Assembly: GCF_007829335.1 (NCBI RefSeq)
Contig: NZ_VIWO01000007.1
Span: forward strand, 62,001-126,000
Length of the DNA stretch: 64,000 bases
Direction of reading: 5' to 3'
Source of the DNA: Chitinophaga polysaccharea
GTDB taxonomy: Bacteria; Bacteroidota; Bacteroidia; Chitinophagales; Chitinophagaceae
Part shown: positions 33,392-42,871 of the stretch, in pieces
Position numbering within the stretch: position 1 is the first letter of the stretch
How the letters are laid out: the number at the start of each line of letters is the position of its first letter
The notes under the pieces: generated by a model
The model's input: the letters and a program-made list of their open reading frames with translations, nothing else
What the model was told of the DNA's origin: nothing
Database searches by the model: none
Program-made: the position numbers and the translations under genes

Positions 33392-36259
33392 ATGAATCTT
33401 TTTGATATTCAACAAAATGAATTCGTGCACCGTCACATAGGGCCGAATGAAGGGGAGACCAACCAGATGCTGGAAACCATTGGGGCCTCCAACCTGGACC
33501 AGCTGATCAGCAAAACCGTTCCGGGCGCCATCCGTATGCAACAGCCGCTGGCGATTCCTGCTGCAATGAGTGAGAGTGATTACCTCCGTCACCTGAAAGA
33601 AGTTTCACTGAAGAACAAGGTATATCGCAACTATATTGGCCAGGGTTACTTTGATACCATTACCCCGAGTGTTATCCTGCGTAATGTATTTGAAAATCCG
33701 GGATGGTATACCCAGTATACTCCTTACCAGGCAGAAATTTCTCAGGGCCGCCTGGAGAGCTTACTGAATTACCAGACGATGGTAGCTGACCTGACCGGTT
33801 TGCCGATTGCCAATGCCTCCCTGCTGGATGAAGCCACTGCAGCGGCTGAAGCAATGACCATGTTCTTCAATGCGTTGAACAAAGATCATGATCACGTAAC
33901 CAGACCTAAGTTTTTTGTAGACAACAACGTATATCCGCAAACACTGGATGTTATTTATACCCGTGCCACACCGCTGCATATCGAAGTAGTAGTAGGCGAT
34001 TATAAAACAGCCGAATTTGACGCTAGTTATTTCGGTGCGCTGGTACAGTATCCTGATAACGTAGGAGCAACTGCCGATTACCGTGCGTTTATTGAGCGTG
34101 TACACACTACCGGCGCTTTTGTTGGTGTAGCTACCGACCTGCTGGCGCTGACCCTGCTCACCTCTCCGGGCGAAATGGGTGCTGACGCAGCCTTTGGTTC
34201 TGCTCAACGTTTTGGCGTTCCATTGGGCTTTGGTGGTCCGCACGCTGCATTCTTTGCAGTGAAGGACGAGTTTAAACGTTCCATTCCCGGCCGTATCATT
34301 GGTGTGAGCATCGATGCACAGGGCAACCGCGCGCTGCGTATGGCACTGCAAACCCGTGAGCAGCACATCAAACGTGAAAAAGCTACTTCCAATATCTGTA
34401 CTGCCCAGGCATTGCTGGCGAATATGGCCGCTATGTACGCCGTATACCATGGCCCGGCAGGACTGAAAAACATTGCAACCCGCATTTCCCTGCTCACCAA
34501 TACACTGGCGCAGAAACTGAAGGCGAAAGGGCTGAAACTGGCTGCTGACAACTTCTTCGATACCATTGTAGTGGAAAATGCAGATGTAAAATCTGCCGCA
34601 GAAGCAGCGGGTATCAACTTCCGTTATTTTGCTAACGGCAGCGTAGGTATTTCCCTGGATGAAACAGCTACCATTGCAGATGTAAACGATATCCTGCACC
34701 TGTTTGGCGCAGGAAAAACAGATGCTGCTGAAGTAACGGCAGGCGCCACTGGTATTCAAGCCGACTTACAGCGTACTTCTGCTTATCTCACGCATACCGT
34801 GTTTAACAGCTATCACAGCGAGTCATTGATGATGCGCTACTTGAAAATGCTGGAAAATAAAGATCTTTCCCTGAATACTTCTATGATATCGCTCGGTTCC
34901 TGCACCATGAAACTGAATGCAGCCACTGAGATGATTCCTTTAAGCTGGGCACACTGGAGCAAAATGCACCCATTTGCACCTAAGAACCAGGTAGGTGGTT
35001 ATTTACAGATGGCTAACGAACTGAGTGAATACCTGAGCAAGATTACCGGCTTTGATGCATGCAGCCTGCAGCCCAACAGTGGTGCGCAAGGCGAGTACGC
35101 AGGTTTGCTGGTGATCCGAGCATACCAACAAAGCATTGGCCAGGGACACCGCAACGTGATGCTGATTCCTATCAGTGCACACGGTACCAACCCTGCCTCT
35201 GCGGTAATGGCAGGATTTAAGGTAGTGATTGTAAAAGCGCTGGAAAACGGTTATATCGATGTAGAAGACCTGAAAGCGAAAGCAGCTGCTTATAGCAAAG
35301 ACCTGGCGGGTATCATGATCACTTACCCATCTACTTACGGTGTATACGAAGAAAGCGTAAAAGATATCTGTGCTACCATCCACGAACATGGCGGACAGGT
35401 ATACATGGATGGCGCCAATATGAATGCGCAGGTGGGGTTAACTGCTCCCGGCCTGATTGGTGCGGACGTATGTCACCTGAACCTGCATAAAACATTTGCT
35501 ATTCCTCACGGTGGTGGTGGCCCTGGCATGGGTCCGATCTGTGTGGCCAAACACCTGACTCCGTTCCTGCCTGGTCACGTTAGCCTGAACGATGGTAAAA
35601 AATCTAACGCCGTATCTGCTGCACCATTTGGTTCTGCCAGCATCCTGTTGATTTCTTACGCCTACATTCGTATGCTCGGATCCAACGGTGTTAAACAAGC
35701 TTCTGAATATGCTATACTGAATGCCAACTATATGAAGGCAAGACTGGAAAAAGCTTATGATATCCTGTATACAGGTGTTAACGGTACCTGTGCGCACGAG
35801 TTTATCGTAGACCTCCGTCCGTTTAAAGCCTCCGCCGGGGTAGAAGCAGAAGACGTAGCCAAACGTTTGATGGACTATGGTTTCCACGCTCCTACCATGA
35901 GCTTCCCGGTTCCGGGCACTATTATGATTGAGCCTACCGAAAGTGAAGATAAAGGTGAATTGGATCGTTTCTGTGATGCGCTGTTATCTATCCGCGAAGA
36001 AATTCGCGCAGTAGAAAACGGTAGTGTGGACAAACAAAACAACGTATTGAAAAATGCGCCACATACACAGCTGCTGATCACTGCCGACGAATGGACACGT
36101 CCATACAGCCGTCAACAAGCAGCCTTCCCGCTGGACTATGTAAAAGCCAATAAGTTCTGGCCATCTGTAAGCCGTATCAACAACACCTTCGGCGACAGAA
36201 ACCTGATATGCACCTGCGAACCTGCCAGTGCTTATGCAGAAGAAGCAGTGAGCATCTAA
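33392..36259 (+). CDS. gcvP: Glycine dehydrogenase (decarboxylating), P-protein of the glycine cleavage system
   Basis: PLP enzyme that decarboxylates glycine and passes the methylamine group to the H-protein lipoyl arm. 955 residues, the single-chain form with both halves fused (about 1-440 and 450-955). Landmarks are FVHRHIGPNEGE at the start, YTPYQAEISQGRLESLLNYQTMV in the first half and LHKTFAIPHGGGGPGMGPI around the PLP lysine in the second. GSCTMKLNAATEMIP is also present. The H- and T-protein genes are not in the window. It is monocistronic: own promoter and a strong terminator. Confidence 0.97.
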   Translation: MNLFDIQQNEFVHRHIGPNEGETNQMLETIGASNLDQLISKTVPGAIRMQQPLAIPAAMSESDYLRHLKEVSLKNKVYRNYIGQGYFDTITPSVILRNVFENPGWYTQYTPYQAEISQGRLESLLNYQTMVADLTGLPIANASLLDEATAAAEAMTMFFNALNKDHDHVTRPKFFVDNNVYPQTLDVIYTRATPLHIEVVVGDYKTAEFDASYFGALVQYPDNVGATADYRAFIERVHTTGAFVGVATDLLALTLLTSPGEMGADAAFGSAQRFGVPLGFGGPHAAFFAVKDEFKRSIPGRIIGVSIDAQGNRALRMALQTREQHIKREKATSNICTAQALLANMAAMYAVYHGPAGLKNIATRISLLTNTLAQKLKAKGLKLAADNFFDTIVVENADVKSAAEAAGINFRYFANGSVGISLDETATIADVNDILHLFGAGKTDAAEVTAGATGIQADLQRTSAYLTHTVFNSYHSESLMMRYLKMLENKDLSLNTSMISLGSCTMKLNAATEMIPLSWAHWSKMHPFAPKNQVGGYLQMANELSEYLSKITGFDACSLQPNSGAQGEYAGLLVIRAYQQSIGQGHRNVMLIPISAHGTNPASAVMAGFKVVIVKALENGYIDVEDLKAKAAAYSKDLAGIMITYPSTYGVYEESVKDICATIHEHGGQVYMDGANMNAQVGLTAPGLIGADVCHLNLHKTFAIPHGGGGPGMGPICVAKHLTPFLPGHVSLNDGKKSNAVSAAPFGSASILLISYAYIRMLGSNGVKQASEYAILNANYMKARLEKAYDILYTGVNGTCAHEFIVDLRPFKASAGVEAEDVAKRLMDYGFHAPTMSFPVPGTIMIEPTESEDKGELDRFCDALLSIREEIRAVENGSVDKQNNVLKNAPHTQLLITADEWTRPYSRQQAAFPLDYVKANKFWPSVSRINNTFGDRNLICTCEPASAYAEEAVSI

Positions 36260-36283
36260 ACGCTGCGGCCATTAAACATATAT

Positions 36284-36316
36284 AAAAAGGGCGAATCATG
36301 GTGATTCGCCCTTTTT
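36284..36316. terminator. Bidirectional terminator after gcvP
   Basis: A 15-bp perfect stem AAAAAGGGCGAATCA / TGATTCGCCCTTTTT (36284-36298, 36302-36316) lies between convergent genes. Confidence 0.9.
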
Positions 36317-36333
36317 ATGTATATACTTTCCGG

Positions 36334-37587
36334 TTACTTTAGGATAGGTTCCAATACTTCCAGCTTGCCATCGATGGGCTGGGTAATATCCAGGCCCAGG
36401 ATCTGGGCGACTAACGGATACACCTGTACGTTTTCGAAAGTAGCGATGCGGGTATTGTTCCTGAAAGCCGGCCCCCAGGCCATGAATATGGCATTCATGT
36501 TAGTGAGATTATTATCATACCCGTGATGTCCGGGATGTTGCATTTTGCCTGGCTCACCAAATACGTAATTCGCTTCAGCTACCAACACGATGTCGCCAAT
36601 GCGGTTGTAGATATCCTCTTGTCCATAATGCCACCTGGCGGGTGTTTCCTGCTTCAGGTACGCAGTATAATGATTTTCATTTTTCTTCAGATAATCGTAT
36701 GCTGCTTTTATTTCGGTTTCATTTTTCCCGTAATACATCACCTTTTCATTGCCGGGCATTTTCTTCAATGGCTCTAATTGCGGGGCATCGGGTATGCTGA
36801 TGGTGTGCACCGTATCTACTTCCATCATACCGTGATCGGACACCACGATAAAGTTGACCGGGAGATGAAGTTGATTCACGGCGGCTACCATTTTGCCGAT
36901 GGCGGCGTCGACAAACTTCACCGCGTTGCGGGTGCTGTCGGAGTCGGGTCCATACTTATGCCCCATATGATCTACTTCGGGGAAGTAGAAGGTAATGAGG
37001 TGTGGGCGCTGTTCTTCGGGCAGTTGCAGCCAGTTTACCACTGTTTGAATACGTTGATCGATACCTGTTTTCTCCTGGTATTTGAAATAATAGGTGGGTC
37101 TCACATTTTGAATAGCGCTTTCCGATCCTACCCAGAAGTAGCTGGCGCTGAGCATTTGCTGTTTTTCTGCCAGTACCCACAATGGGACACCATTGTACCA
37201 GGTGCCATCTTCTACGGCATCGCGGTTGCCTACTTTATAGACAGCATCTCTTTTACGGTCGTAGAAAAGATTGTCTACCAGTCCGTGGTGCGCCGGGTAC
37301 AGGCCGGTGACCAGGGAATAGTGATTAGGAAAAGTGAGGGAAGGAAAAGAGGGTTGCATGGCTGTAGCCCGTACCCCGTTGCCGGAGAGCTGCAATAGTT
37401 GTGTGGCATTATATTTTTCGGCGTAGTCATAGCGAAATCCGTCTATCGATATCATGATGACATAAGGCCTGGTTTGTTGCGTAGCGCTGTTTTTCCGTTC
37501 CGGTACCGTTAACTGGGTGGTATCCTGCGCCTGGCTGCCTATGTTGATCAGCAACAGGGCGGCGGCGAATAAAAAAATCCTTTTCAC
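36334..37587 (-). CDS. Alkaline phosphatase superfamily protein (nucleotide pyrophosphatase/phosphodiesterase type), exported
   Basis: 417 residues if started at the GTG at 37585-37587, which gives the clean signal peptide MKRIFLFAAALLLINIGSQA. The ATG at 37632 would bury the signal 15 residues in. Metal-site motifs of the NPP family are present: VIMISIDGFRYDY (first Asp), QPSFPSLTFPNHYSLVTGLYPAHHG (nucleophile Thr), FYFPEVDHMGHKYGPDS and VVSDHGMMEVD. HPGHHGYDN supplies the last His. Such enzymes hydrolyse nucleotide or lipid phosphodiesters in the periplasm; the substrate is unknown. Confidence 0.9.
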   Translation of the reverse strand: MKRIFLFAAALLLINIGSQAQDTTQLTVPERKNSATQQTRPYVIMISIDGFRYDYAEKYNATQLLQLSGNGVRATAMQPSFPSLTFPNHYSLVTGLYPAHHGLVDNLFYDRKRDAVYKVGNRDAVEDGTWYNGVPLWVLAEKQQMLSASYFWVGSESAIQNVRPTYYFKYQEKTGIDQRIQTVVNWLQLPEEQRPHLITFYFPEVDHMGHKYGPDSDSTRNAVKFVDAAIGKMVAAVNQLHLPVNFIVVSDHGMMEVDTVHTISIPDAPQLEPLKKMPGNEKVMYYGKNETEIKAAYDYLKKNENHYTAYLKQETPARWHYGQEDIYNRIGDIVLVAEANYVFGEPGKMQHPGHHGYDNNLTNMNAIFMAWGPAFRNNTRIATFENVQVYPLVAQILGLDITQPIDGKLEVLEPILK

Positions 37588-37898
37588 TATTGTCGTTTTA
37601 TTATTAACAGGTTTAGATGGGAAGTATAACAAATGATGGGTTAGATGGGTCGCAAATTAGAAAACTATTTTCACTCATGGCGACATGGAGAAATTATATA
37701 TACGTTAACAGGCTTGTAGCGGTCCTAACATTTATCGGTTTCCATCCCTCTCATGTATAATAATATTTTAACACAGTTTACCACAAAAGAGCAACAATCA
37801 AGCAAAATCATAATCACTGAGTAAAATTTTATATATATAAATTATATTAATTAATTGTTTATCTATATATTAGCCAACTGAAAAACCATTTCAACACT
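37588..37898. other. Intergenic region, no feature recognised
   Basis: 311 bases between divergent genes. The last 100 bases before 37899 are very AT-rich (TATATATATAAATTATATTAATTAATTG-like, positions 37830-37870) and must hold promoters for both sides, but I see no convincing TAnnTTTG box, hairpin or ORF. Confidence 0.5.
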
Positions 37899-38411
37899 AT
37901 GTCTGACTATACCTTTATCACCACAGAGGAACATTTTTTATTGCAGGATGCGCTGAAAAAGAACAAACAACAGTTAACCAAGTTTGCTTTAATTGGTTTT
38001 GGTTTATTAATGGTAGCTGCTGTTATTCCTCAAATCTATCTGTACACACATAACAAACTGGGTGATGCAGACGACTCCTTGTTGTCGTTCAAGAATTTCT
38101 GGTTCTGGATATGGTTGTTGAGCTTCGTAGTAGCATTGGTATTTGCCCTGATCAAAGTGACAGATATCCGTTATTGGGCCATAAAAAAGGACCTTACTGC
38201 CTTACAGAAGGGTACAGTGCAGGCGCCTATGGAAGCCGTTTACCTGGAAAACAACGATAGTCAGACCAATATTATGATATTGCTGGAAAACAAAAAGAAA
38301 CGTTTGTTTTACTGGATGCGGGGAGCGCTGGAAGGTTATCGCGCCGGCCAGGAAGTAGAAATCACCTATGCAAGATATTCCCGTGTGATTATCAGTATCA
38401 GCAAGAAGTAA
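37899..38411 (+). CDS. Two-helix membrane protein of unknown function
   Basis: 170 residues, MSDYTFITTEEHFLLQDALK. Two transmembrane helices near 27-50 (FALIGFGLLMVAAVIPQIYLY) and 69-88 (FWFWIWLLSFVVALVFALIKV). A cytoplasmic C-terminal domain of about 80 residues follows (TDIRYWAIKKDLTALQKG to EVEITYARYSRVIISISKK), which looks like a small beta barrel. The segment GYRAGQEVEITYARYSRVII resembles the end of PH- or SH3-like domains seen in many Bacteroidota membrane proteins. I cannot assign a role. It stands alone between an AT-rich promoter region and a long hairpin. Confidence 0.75.
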   Translation: MSDYTFITTEEHFLLQDALKKNKQQLTKFALIGFGLLMVAAVIPQIYLYTHNKLGDADDSLLSFKNFWFWIWLLSFVVALVFALIKVTDIRYWAIKKDLTALQKGTVQAPMEAVYLENNDSQTNIMILLENKKKRLFYWMRGALEGYRAGQEVEITYARYSRVIISISKK

Positions 38412-38426
38412 AGTTTATCCTGATCT

Positions 38427-38495
38427 AAATAAATAGCCTTCATGACAAAGGATGCAGTTAAATTGCAGCCAATTTGTTGTGAAGGCTATTTATTT
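38427..38495 (+). terminator. Long-arm terminator-like hairpin
   Basis: Arms AAATAAATAGCCTTCA (38427-38442) and TGAAGGCTATTTATTT (38480-38495) are a perfect 16-bp inverted repeat with a 37-nt loop, just after the stop of the preceding gene. Confidence 0.6.
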
Positions 38496-38562
38496 GTTAT
38501 TCGTCAACCTGACTTCAGCACGGTTAAGTAGGGAAAAGGATCGTCATGTATATCTCCCAAAT

Positions 38563-38608
38563 TTTACAGATTTTTGTATGCAAACATCTGCATACAAAAA
38601 TCTGTAAA
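38563..38608. repeat. Perfect 20-bp inverted repeat ahead of the MmcQ gene
   Basis: TTTACAGATTTTTGTATGCA (38563-38582) is repeated in inverse at 38589-38608 with a 6-nt spacer, ending 11 bases before the ATG. Read in either direction it lacks a T tract, so an operator or an mRNA 5' hairpin is more likely than a terminator. Confidence 0.85.
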
Positions 38609-38619
38609 CTGCATCCATT

Positions 38620-38967
38620 ATGAACCTGGCTCAATTTCAGGAATATTGCCTGGCCCTTCCCGGCGTAACGGAAGAATTTCCCTTCGGAGAGGAAACCCTT
38701 GTGTATAAAGTCAAAGGAAAAGTATTCGCCCTCGCCAACATCGTTGACTTCGGATCTGTTAACCTGAAATGCGATCCCGAAGAAGCTATTGAATTACGCG
38801 AACGATATGAAGGGGTGATTCCTGGTTATCACATGAATAAAAAACACTGGAATACGGTGGATGTACATTCGGGTATTCCCAACAAACTGCTGCTGGAGTG
38901 GATCAAAAACTCGTATAATCTGGTAGTAGCCAGCTTGCCGAAAAAAGAACGGGAAAAGCTGGGGTAA
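38620..38967 (+). CDS. MmcQ/YjbR family DNA-binding-fold protein
   Basis: 115 residues, MNLAQFQEYCLALPGVTEEFPFGEETLVYKVKGKVFAL. This is the CyaY-like alpha/beta fold of the YjbR family: the LPGVTE-x-x-PFG motif near 13-22, then NLKCDPEEAIELRERYEGVIPGYHMNKKHWNTV, ending in a helix with LVVASLPKKEREKL. Most members are of unknown function; DNA binding is proposed from structure only. A perfect 20-bp palindrome sits directly upstream of the start. A compact terminator follows. Confidence 0.92.
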   Translation: MNLAQFQEYCLALPGVTEEFPFGEETLVYKVKGKVFALANIVDFGSVNLKCDPEEAIELRERYEGVIPGYHMNKKHWNTVDVHSGIPNKLLLEWIKNSYNLVVASLPKKEREKLG

Positions 38968-38985
38968 TCACCATTCCCCACATAG

Positions 38986-39008
38986 ACGGGGCCGTCCCCG
39001 TTTTTTTT
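38986..39008 (+). terminator. Intrinsic terminator after the MmcQ gene
   Basis: ACGGGG / CCCCGT with a 4-nt loop, then eight T. Confidence 0.85.
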
Positions 39009-39046
39009 ATTACATTAGTCACCATCTAAATCTAAAATTACTGTTT

Positions 39047-40939
39047 ATGAGAAAATGGCTGCTGCTGGCCTGCGCCGTGATGTTCTTGTTACCGGTTGCG
39101 TGTAAAGCCGTTAACCAGGACTCCCTCTGGATGTACGAACATTACACCAAGAAAGAAGTGTACATCACTATGCGCGACGGAGTAAAATTATTTACCTCCA
39201 TTTATATCCCCAAAGATCAGTCTGAAAAGCACCCGATCTTAATGACCCGGACGCCTTATTCCTGCGCACCCTACGGGGAAAATACCTTTCGTCCTTTATA
39301 CAAAAATCACTATAAAGAATACCTGAAAGAAGGCTATATTATGGTGATCCAGGATGTGAGAGGAACCTGGATGAGTGAGGGGAAATTTGTGAACGTCCGC
39401 CCTTTTAATCCCGCTAAAAAAGGAAAGAAAGATGTCGATGAAGCCAGCGATACCTACGATACCATCGACTGGCTGGTAAAGAATATTACCGGCAACAATG
39501 GCAACGTGGGCGTTTTTGGGATTTCTTATCCCGGCTTCTACTCTACCATGGCGGCGTTGAGCAGACATCCGGCGCTGAAGGCCGTGAGCCCGCAGGCGCC
39601 TGTGACCGACTGGTTTATAGGTGATGACTTTCACCACAACGGCGCTTTTATGCTCACCGATGCCTTCTCTTTTTACACGGTTTTCGATCACCCGCATCCG
39701 AAGCCTACCACAGAAGGGCCTAAAGGCATCAGCTATTATACACACGACAACTATAAATATTATCTCGAAACCGGCGCACTGCCTAACTTCTCCAAAATTA
39801 TTGGCGACAGCGTTCCTTTCTGGAATGAAATGTATGCCCACCCTACTTACGACAGCTGGTGGAAAGCCCGCAACGTACGTAACTTCCTCGGGGATGTAAA
39901 GCCCGCTATGCTGGAAGTAGGCGGCCTGTTTGATGCAGAAGATTGTTTTGGCGCCTGGAATACTTACAAAACAATAGAAGAAAAAAATCCGAATACCAAT
40001 AACCGCATCGTAATGGGTCCCTGGTATCACGGACAATGGGCATCCAACGACGGTACCCACCTGGGCAATGTTCGCTTTGGCAGCAACACATCTGAATACT
40101 ATGCTAATAATATCGAGATCCCTTTCTTTAACTACTACCTGAAAGGTAAAGGACAAGCCCCTGCTATAGCAGAAGCCACTGTCTTCTTTACCGGAGAAAA
40201 CAACTGGAAGCAATTGCCTAAATGGCCTCCGGCAGCTATGCAGGAAGCGCCTGTTTATTTACAGGAAAACGGCAAGCTCTCTTTCAGCAAACCATCTGCC
40301 AGCAATAGCTTCAGCGAATACGTGAGTGATCCTGCCAAACCAGTGCCTTATACCGAAGATGTGCATTTTAACCGGACCATCAACTACATGACCGACGATC
40401 AGCGCTTTGCTGCCCGCAGACCCGATGTAGCCGTTTTTGAAAGCGAAGTCCTGGACCAGGATCTTACATTGGCAGGCCCAGTGGTAGCCGACCTGGTAGC
40501 CAGCACCAGCACCACAGACGCCGATTTTGTAGTGAAAGTGATAGATGTATTCCCAGATGATTTTAAATATGAAGAAGCTGAAGCCAGCGACCATCGCCGG
40601 ATACCTTCTGCTACTTATCCCATGGGCGGTTACCAGATGCTGGTACGGGGCGATATCATGAGAGGAAAATTCCGCAACAGCTATGAAGTGCCGGAAGCAT
40701 TTGTTCCTGATCAGCCTACCCCTGTAAAGTTCACCTTACCGGATGTTGCCCATACCTTCCAGAAGGGACACCGCATTATGATACAGGTACAGAGCAGCTG
40801 GTTCCCGCTGGCCGACCGCAATCCGCAACAGTTCATGGATATCTATAAAGCCACTGATAAAGACTTTAAAAAAGCTACGATCCGCATCTACCACGATGCT
40901 CAGCATCCGTCCAACGTGATGTTGCCAGTAGTAAAATAA
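39047..40939 (+). CDS. CocE/NonD family hydrolase (X-Pro dipeptidyl-peptidase-like), exported
   Basis: 630 residues. A signal peptide (MRKWLLLACAVMFLLPVACK) is followed by a serine hydrolase: MRDGVKLFTSIYIPKDQ, then MTRTPYSCAPYG and the nucleophile elbow GVFGISYPGFYSTMAAL. The acid and base are in LFDAEDCFGA and GPWYHGQWA. The C-terminal jelly-roll domain (about 440-630) ends with FQKGHRIMIQVQSSWFPLADRN. These are the domains of cocaine esterase and glutaryl-7-ACA acylase. VACK could be a lipobox, so it may be a lipoprotein. Likely an ester or N-acyl hydrolase of the periplasm; the substrate is unknown. Confidence 0.92.
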   Translation: MRKWLLLACAVMFLLPVACKAVNQDSLWMYEHYTKKEVYITMRDGVKLFTSIYIPKDQSEKHPILMTRTPYSCAPYGENTFRPLYKNHYKEYLKEGYIMVIQDVRGTWMSEGKFVNVRPFNPAKKGKKDVDEASDTYDTIDWLVKNITGNNGNVGVFGISYPGFYSTMAALSRHPALKAVSPQAPVTDWFIGDDFHHNGAFMLTDAFSFYTVFDHPHPKPTTEGPKGISYYTHDNYKYYLETGALPNFSKIIGDSVPFWNEMYAHPTYDSWWKARNVRNFLGDVKPAMLEVGGLFDAEDCFGAWNTYKTIEEKNPNTNNRIVMGPWYHGQWASNDGTHLGNVRFGSNTSEYYANNIEIPFFNYYLKGKGQAPAIAEATVFFTGENNWKQLPKWPPAAMQEAPVYLQENGKLSFSKPSASNSFSEYVSDPAKPVPYTEDVHFNRTINYMTDDQRFAARRPDVAVFESEVLDQDLTLAGPVVADLVASTSTTDADFVVKVIDVFPDDFKYEEAEASDHRRIPSATYPMGGYQMLVRGDIMRGKFRNSYEVPEAFVPDQPTPVKFTLPDVAHTFQKGHRIMIQVQSSWFPLADRNPQQFMDIYKATDKDFKKATIRIYHDAQHPSNVMLPVVK

Positions 40940-40949
40940 TAACAGGCCT

Positions 40950-40986
40950 TTTAGCATGCTGTGGTGGATAGCCACAACATGCTAAA
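40950..40986 (+). terminator. Hairpin after the CocE gene
   Basis: TTTAGCATGCTGTGG pairs with CCACAACATGCTAAA (one mismatch). There is no T run beyond AAATG, so the call is weak. Confidence 0.5.
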
Positions 40987-41079
40987 TGTGCTGGCCGCCC
41001 CGGCGGTATCGGGTAAAATATTAACTTGCACTTTCTTAAAAACCCTTATTTTACTTATTATTTCGATAATCATTCATTT

Positions 41080-41799
41080 ATGTACAAAAAATACCTGTTT
41101 ATAGGTGCGCTGGGATGCTTGTCTGTTCAAGGTTTCAGTCAAGCCAAACCTACACCGAAGAAACCAGTAACCAAACCTGCAGCCGTTAAAGCGCCGGTAT
41201 TGAAAACACGCCTGGATACCGTGAGCTATGGCATAGGTGTTAGTATCGCTGAAAACCTGAAAGCACAGGGATTGGAGAATATTAATACTGCTATATTGGC
41301 ACAAGCCATACAGGCGGCACTGAAAAATCAAACATCATTACTGCCAAAAGATCAAATAGATATGAGCATTAGTAACTATCTGCAACAGCTGAAAGCTGAG
41401 AAAGCAAGCAAAAACCGCGAAGCAGGACTGAAATTCCTGGCGGAAAATAAAGTGAAACCAGGTGTTGTAACGCTTCCTGATGGGTTACAATACCAGATCC
41501 TGAAAGAAGGTAATGGTCCTAAACCTACCATCAATGATAAAGTAAAAACACATTATCATGGTACTTTAATTGACGGTACTGTATTCGATAGTTCTGTAGA
41601 GAGAGGTCAACCTATTTCTTTCCCTGTGAGCGGTGTGATTAAGGGTTGGACAGAAGCGCTGCAATTAATGCCGGTAGGTTCCAAATGGCGCTTGTTTATT
41701 CCTTCTGAGCTGGCGTACGGCGACCGTGGTGCTGGTCCTAAAATTGGCCCCGGAGCGGCATTGGTTTTTGATGTAGAATTACTCGCGATCGAACAATAG
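41080..41799 (+). CDS. FKBP-type peptidyl-prolyl cis-trans isomerase, exported
   Basis: 239 residues from the ATG at 41080: MYKKYLFIGALGCLSVQGFS is a signal peptide. The open frame reaches 41026, but those 18 residues precede the signal. The N-terminal dimerisation domain (about 50-140, DTVSYGIGVSIAENLKAQG, SNYLQQLKAEKASKNREAG) resembles Mip/FkpA. The C-terminal FKBP domain has KTHYHGTLIDGTVFDSSVERGQPISFPVSGVIKGW and IPSELAYGDRGAGPKIGPGAALVFDVELL. It helps fold periplasmic proteins. It ends in a terminator shared with the convergent aro operon. Confidence 0.95.
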   Translation: MYKKYLFIGALGCLSVQGFSQAKPTPKKPVTKPAAVKAPVLKTRLDTVSYGIGVSIAENLKAQGLENINTAILAQAIQAALKNQTSLLPKDQIDMSISNYLQQLKAEKASKNREAGLKFLAENKVKPGVVTLPDGLQYQILKEGNGPKPTINDKVKTHYHGTLIDGTVFDSSVERGQPISFPVSGVIKGWTEALQLMPVGSKWRLFIPSELAYGDRGAGPKIGPGAALVFDVELLAIEQ

Positions 41800-41803
41800 T
41801 AAT

Positions 41804-41839
41804 AATGTCCGGCTCTCTGTATGCAGAAAGCCGGACATT
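41804..41839. terminator. Bidirectional terminator of the FKBP gene and the aro operon
   Basis: AATGTCCGGCT / AGCCGGACATT (41804-41814, 41829-41839), with further CTG/CAG pairing inside, six bases before the aroC stop. Confidence 0.75.
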
Positions 41840-41844
41840 TATAT

Positions 41845-42852
41845 TTAAAAGCCTGTAGCTGGCCATACACGGGGCCTGCGCTGTTCCAGCAGCATAAAGT
41901 CTGCCAGCACCATTGCGGTCACCGCTTCCAGTACAACGGGTACGCGGAGCGCGATACAAAGATCATGGCGACCTTTTACGCTGAATGTTTCCACTTCTCC
42001 ACTTTTTATATTCAGTGTCTGTTGTTCCTTAGGTGTGCTGGAGGTAGGTTTAACCGCAATCCTGAACACCAGTGGATTACCATTGGAAATTCCTCCTACT
42101 ACCCCACCGGCATGGTTGGTAGCTGTTTTACCGGTTTTATCCAGGATGGCGTCATTATGTTCCAGTCCTTTCATCTTTGCGGCAGCGAAGCCAGCACCGA
42201 ATTCAATGCCTTTAATTGCCGGAATTGCAAATACCGCATGTGCGAGCGCCGACTCCAATGAGTCAAAGAATGGTTCTCCCAAACCAATAGGTAGTCCCTC
42301 TACCACACATTCCACGATACCGCCTACCGAATCTTTAGCGGCAATGGCAGCTTCCAATCCCTCTTCCGCATTGGCATATCCTCCCACTTCTGTAATGGTG
42401 GCATTTACCTGGATATGGCTGCCTAAAATTTTCTTGGCAATTACACCTGCCGCTACCAGGTTTAAGGTAAGGCGGCCGCTGAAATGCCCGCCGCCACGGT
42501 AGTCTTCGAAGCCCCCGAATTTTTCAGTGGCTACAAAGTCGGCATGACCCGGACGGGGAAATTCACGCAGCTTTTCATAATCTGCGCTGCGTGTATTGCT
42601 GTTTTCAAAAAGTATCGTTACCGGGGCGCCGGTAGTATGATCGTTAAATACGCCGGATTTGATAAAGGGAAGGTCTTCCTCTTTACGGGGAGTGGTGCCC
42701 CTTGATCCGCCTTTGCGGCGTTCCAGGTCGGCTAAAAAGTCTTCCTGCTTCAAGGGTATACCTGCCGGTATCCCATCTATATTTACGCCTACGCTGGCGC
42801 CATGCGATTCTCCAAAAACGTTGACCCTGAATAATCTGCCAAAACTGTTCAC
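41845..42852 (-). CDS. aroC: Chorismate synthase
   Basis: Last step of the shikimate pathway: EPSP to chorismate with reduced FMN. 335 residues beginning at a GTG (42850-42852): MNSFGRLFRVNVFGESHGASVGVNIDG. The three family signatures are visible: GESHG, then the RPGHADFVATEKFGGFEDYRGGGHFSGRLT segment and the late GGISNG. It is slightly shorter than the 350-390 usual, with a compact C-terminus. It is the last gene of the aro operon and is separated from aroA by a terminator-like hairpin at 42872-42911, so it is likely expressed at a lower or separately tuned level. Confidence 0.96.
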   Translation of the reverse strand: MNSFGRLFRVNVFGESHGASVGVNIDGIPAGIPLKQEDFLADLERRKGGSRGTTPRKEEDLPFIKSGVFNDHTTGAPVTILFENSNTRSADYEKLREFPRPGHADFVATEKFGGFEDYRGGGHFSGRLTLNLVAAGVIAKKILGSHIQVNATITEVGGYANAEEGLEAAIAAKDSVGGIVECVVEGLPIGLGEPFFDSLESALAHAVFAIPAIKGIEFGAGFAAAKMKGLEHNDAILDKTGKTATNHAGGVVGGISNGNPLVFRIAVKPTSSTPKEQQTLNIKSGEVETFSVKGRHDLCIALRVPVVLEAVTAMVLADFMLLEQRRPRVWPATGF

Positions 42853-42871
42853 ACGCTGATGATTTAAAGTG

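Noticed and set aside
33761..34759. 332-codon minus-strand frame inside gcvP
   Set aside because: Antisense shadow of a gene with full family motifs; Cys/Ser/Tyr-rich with no recognisable domain.
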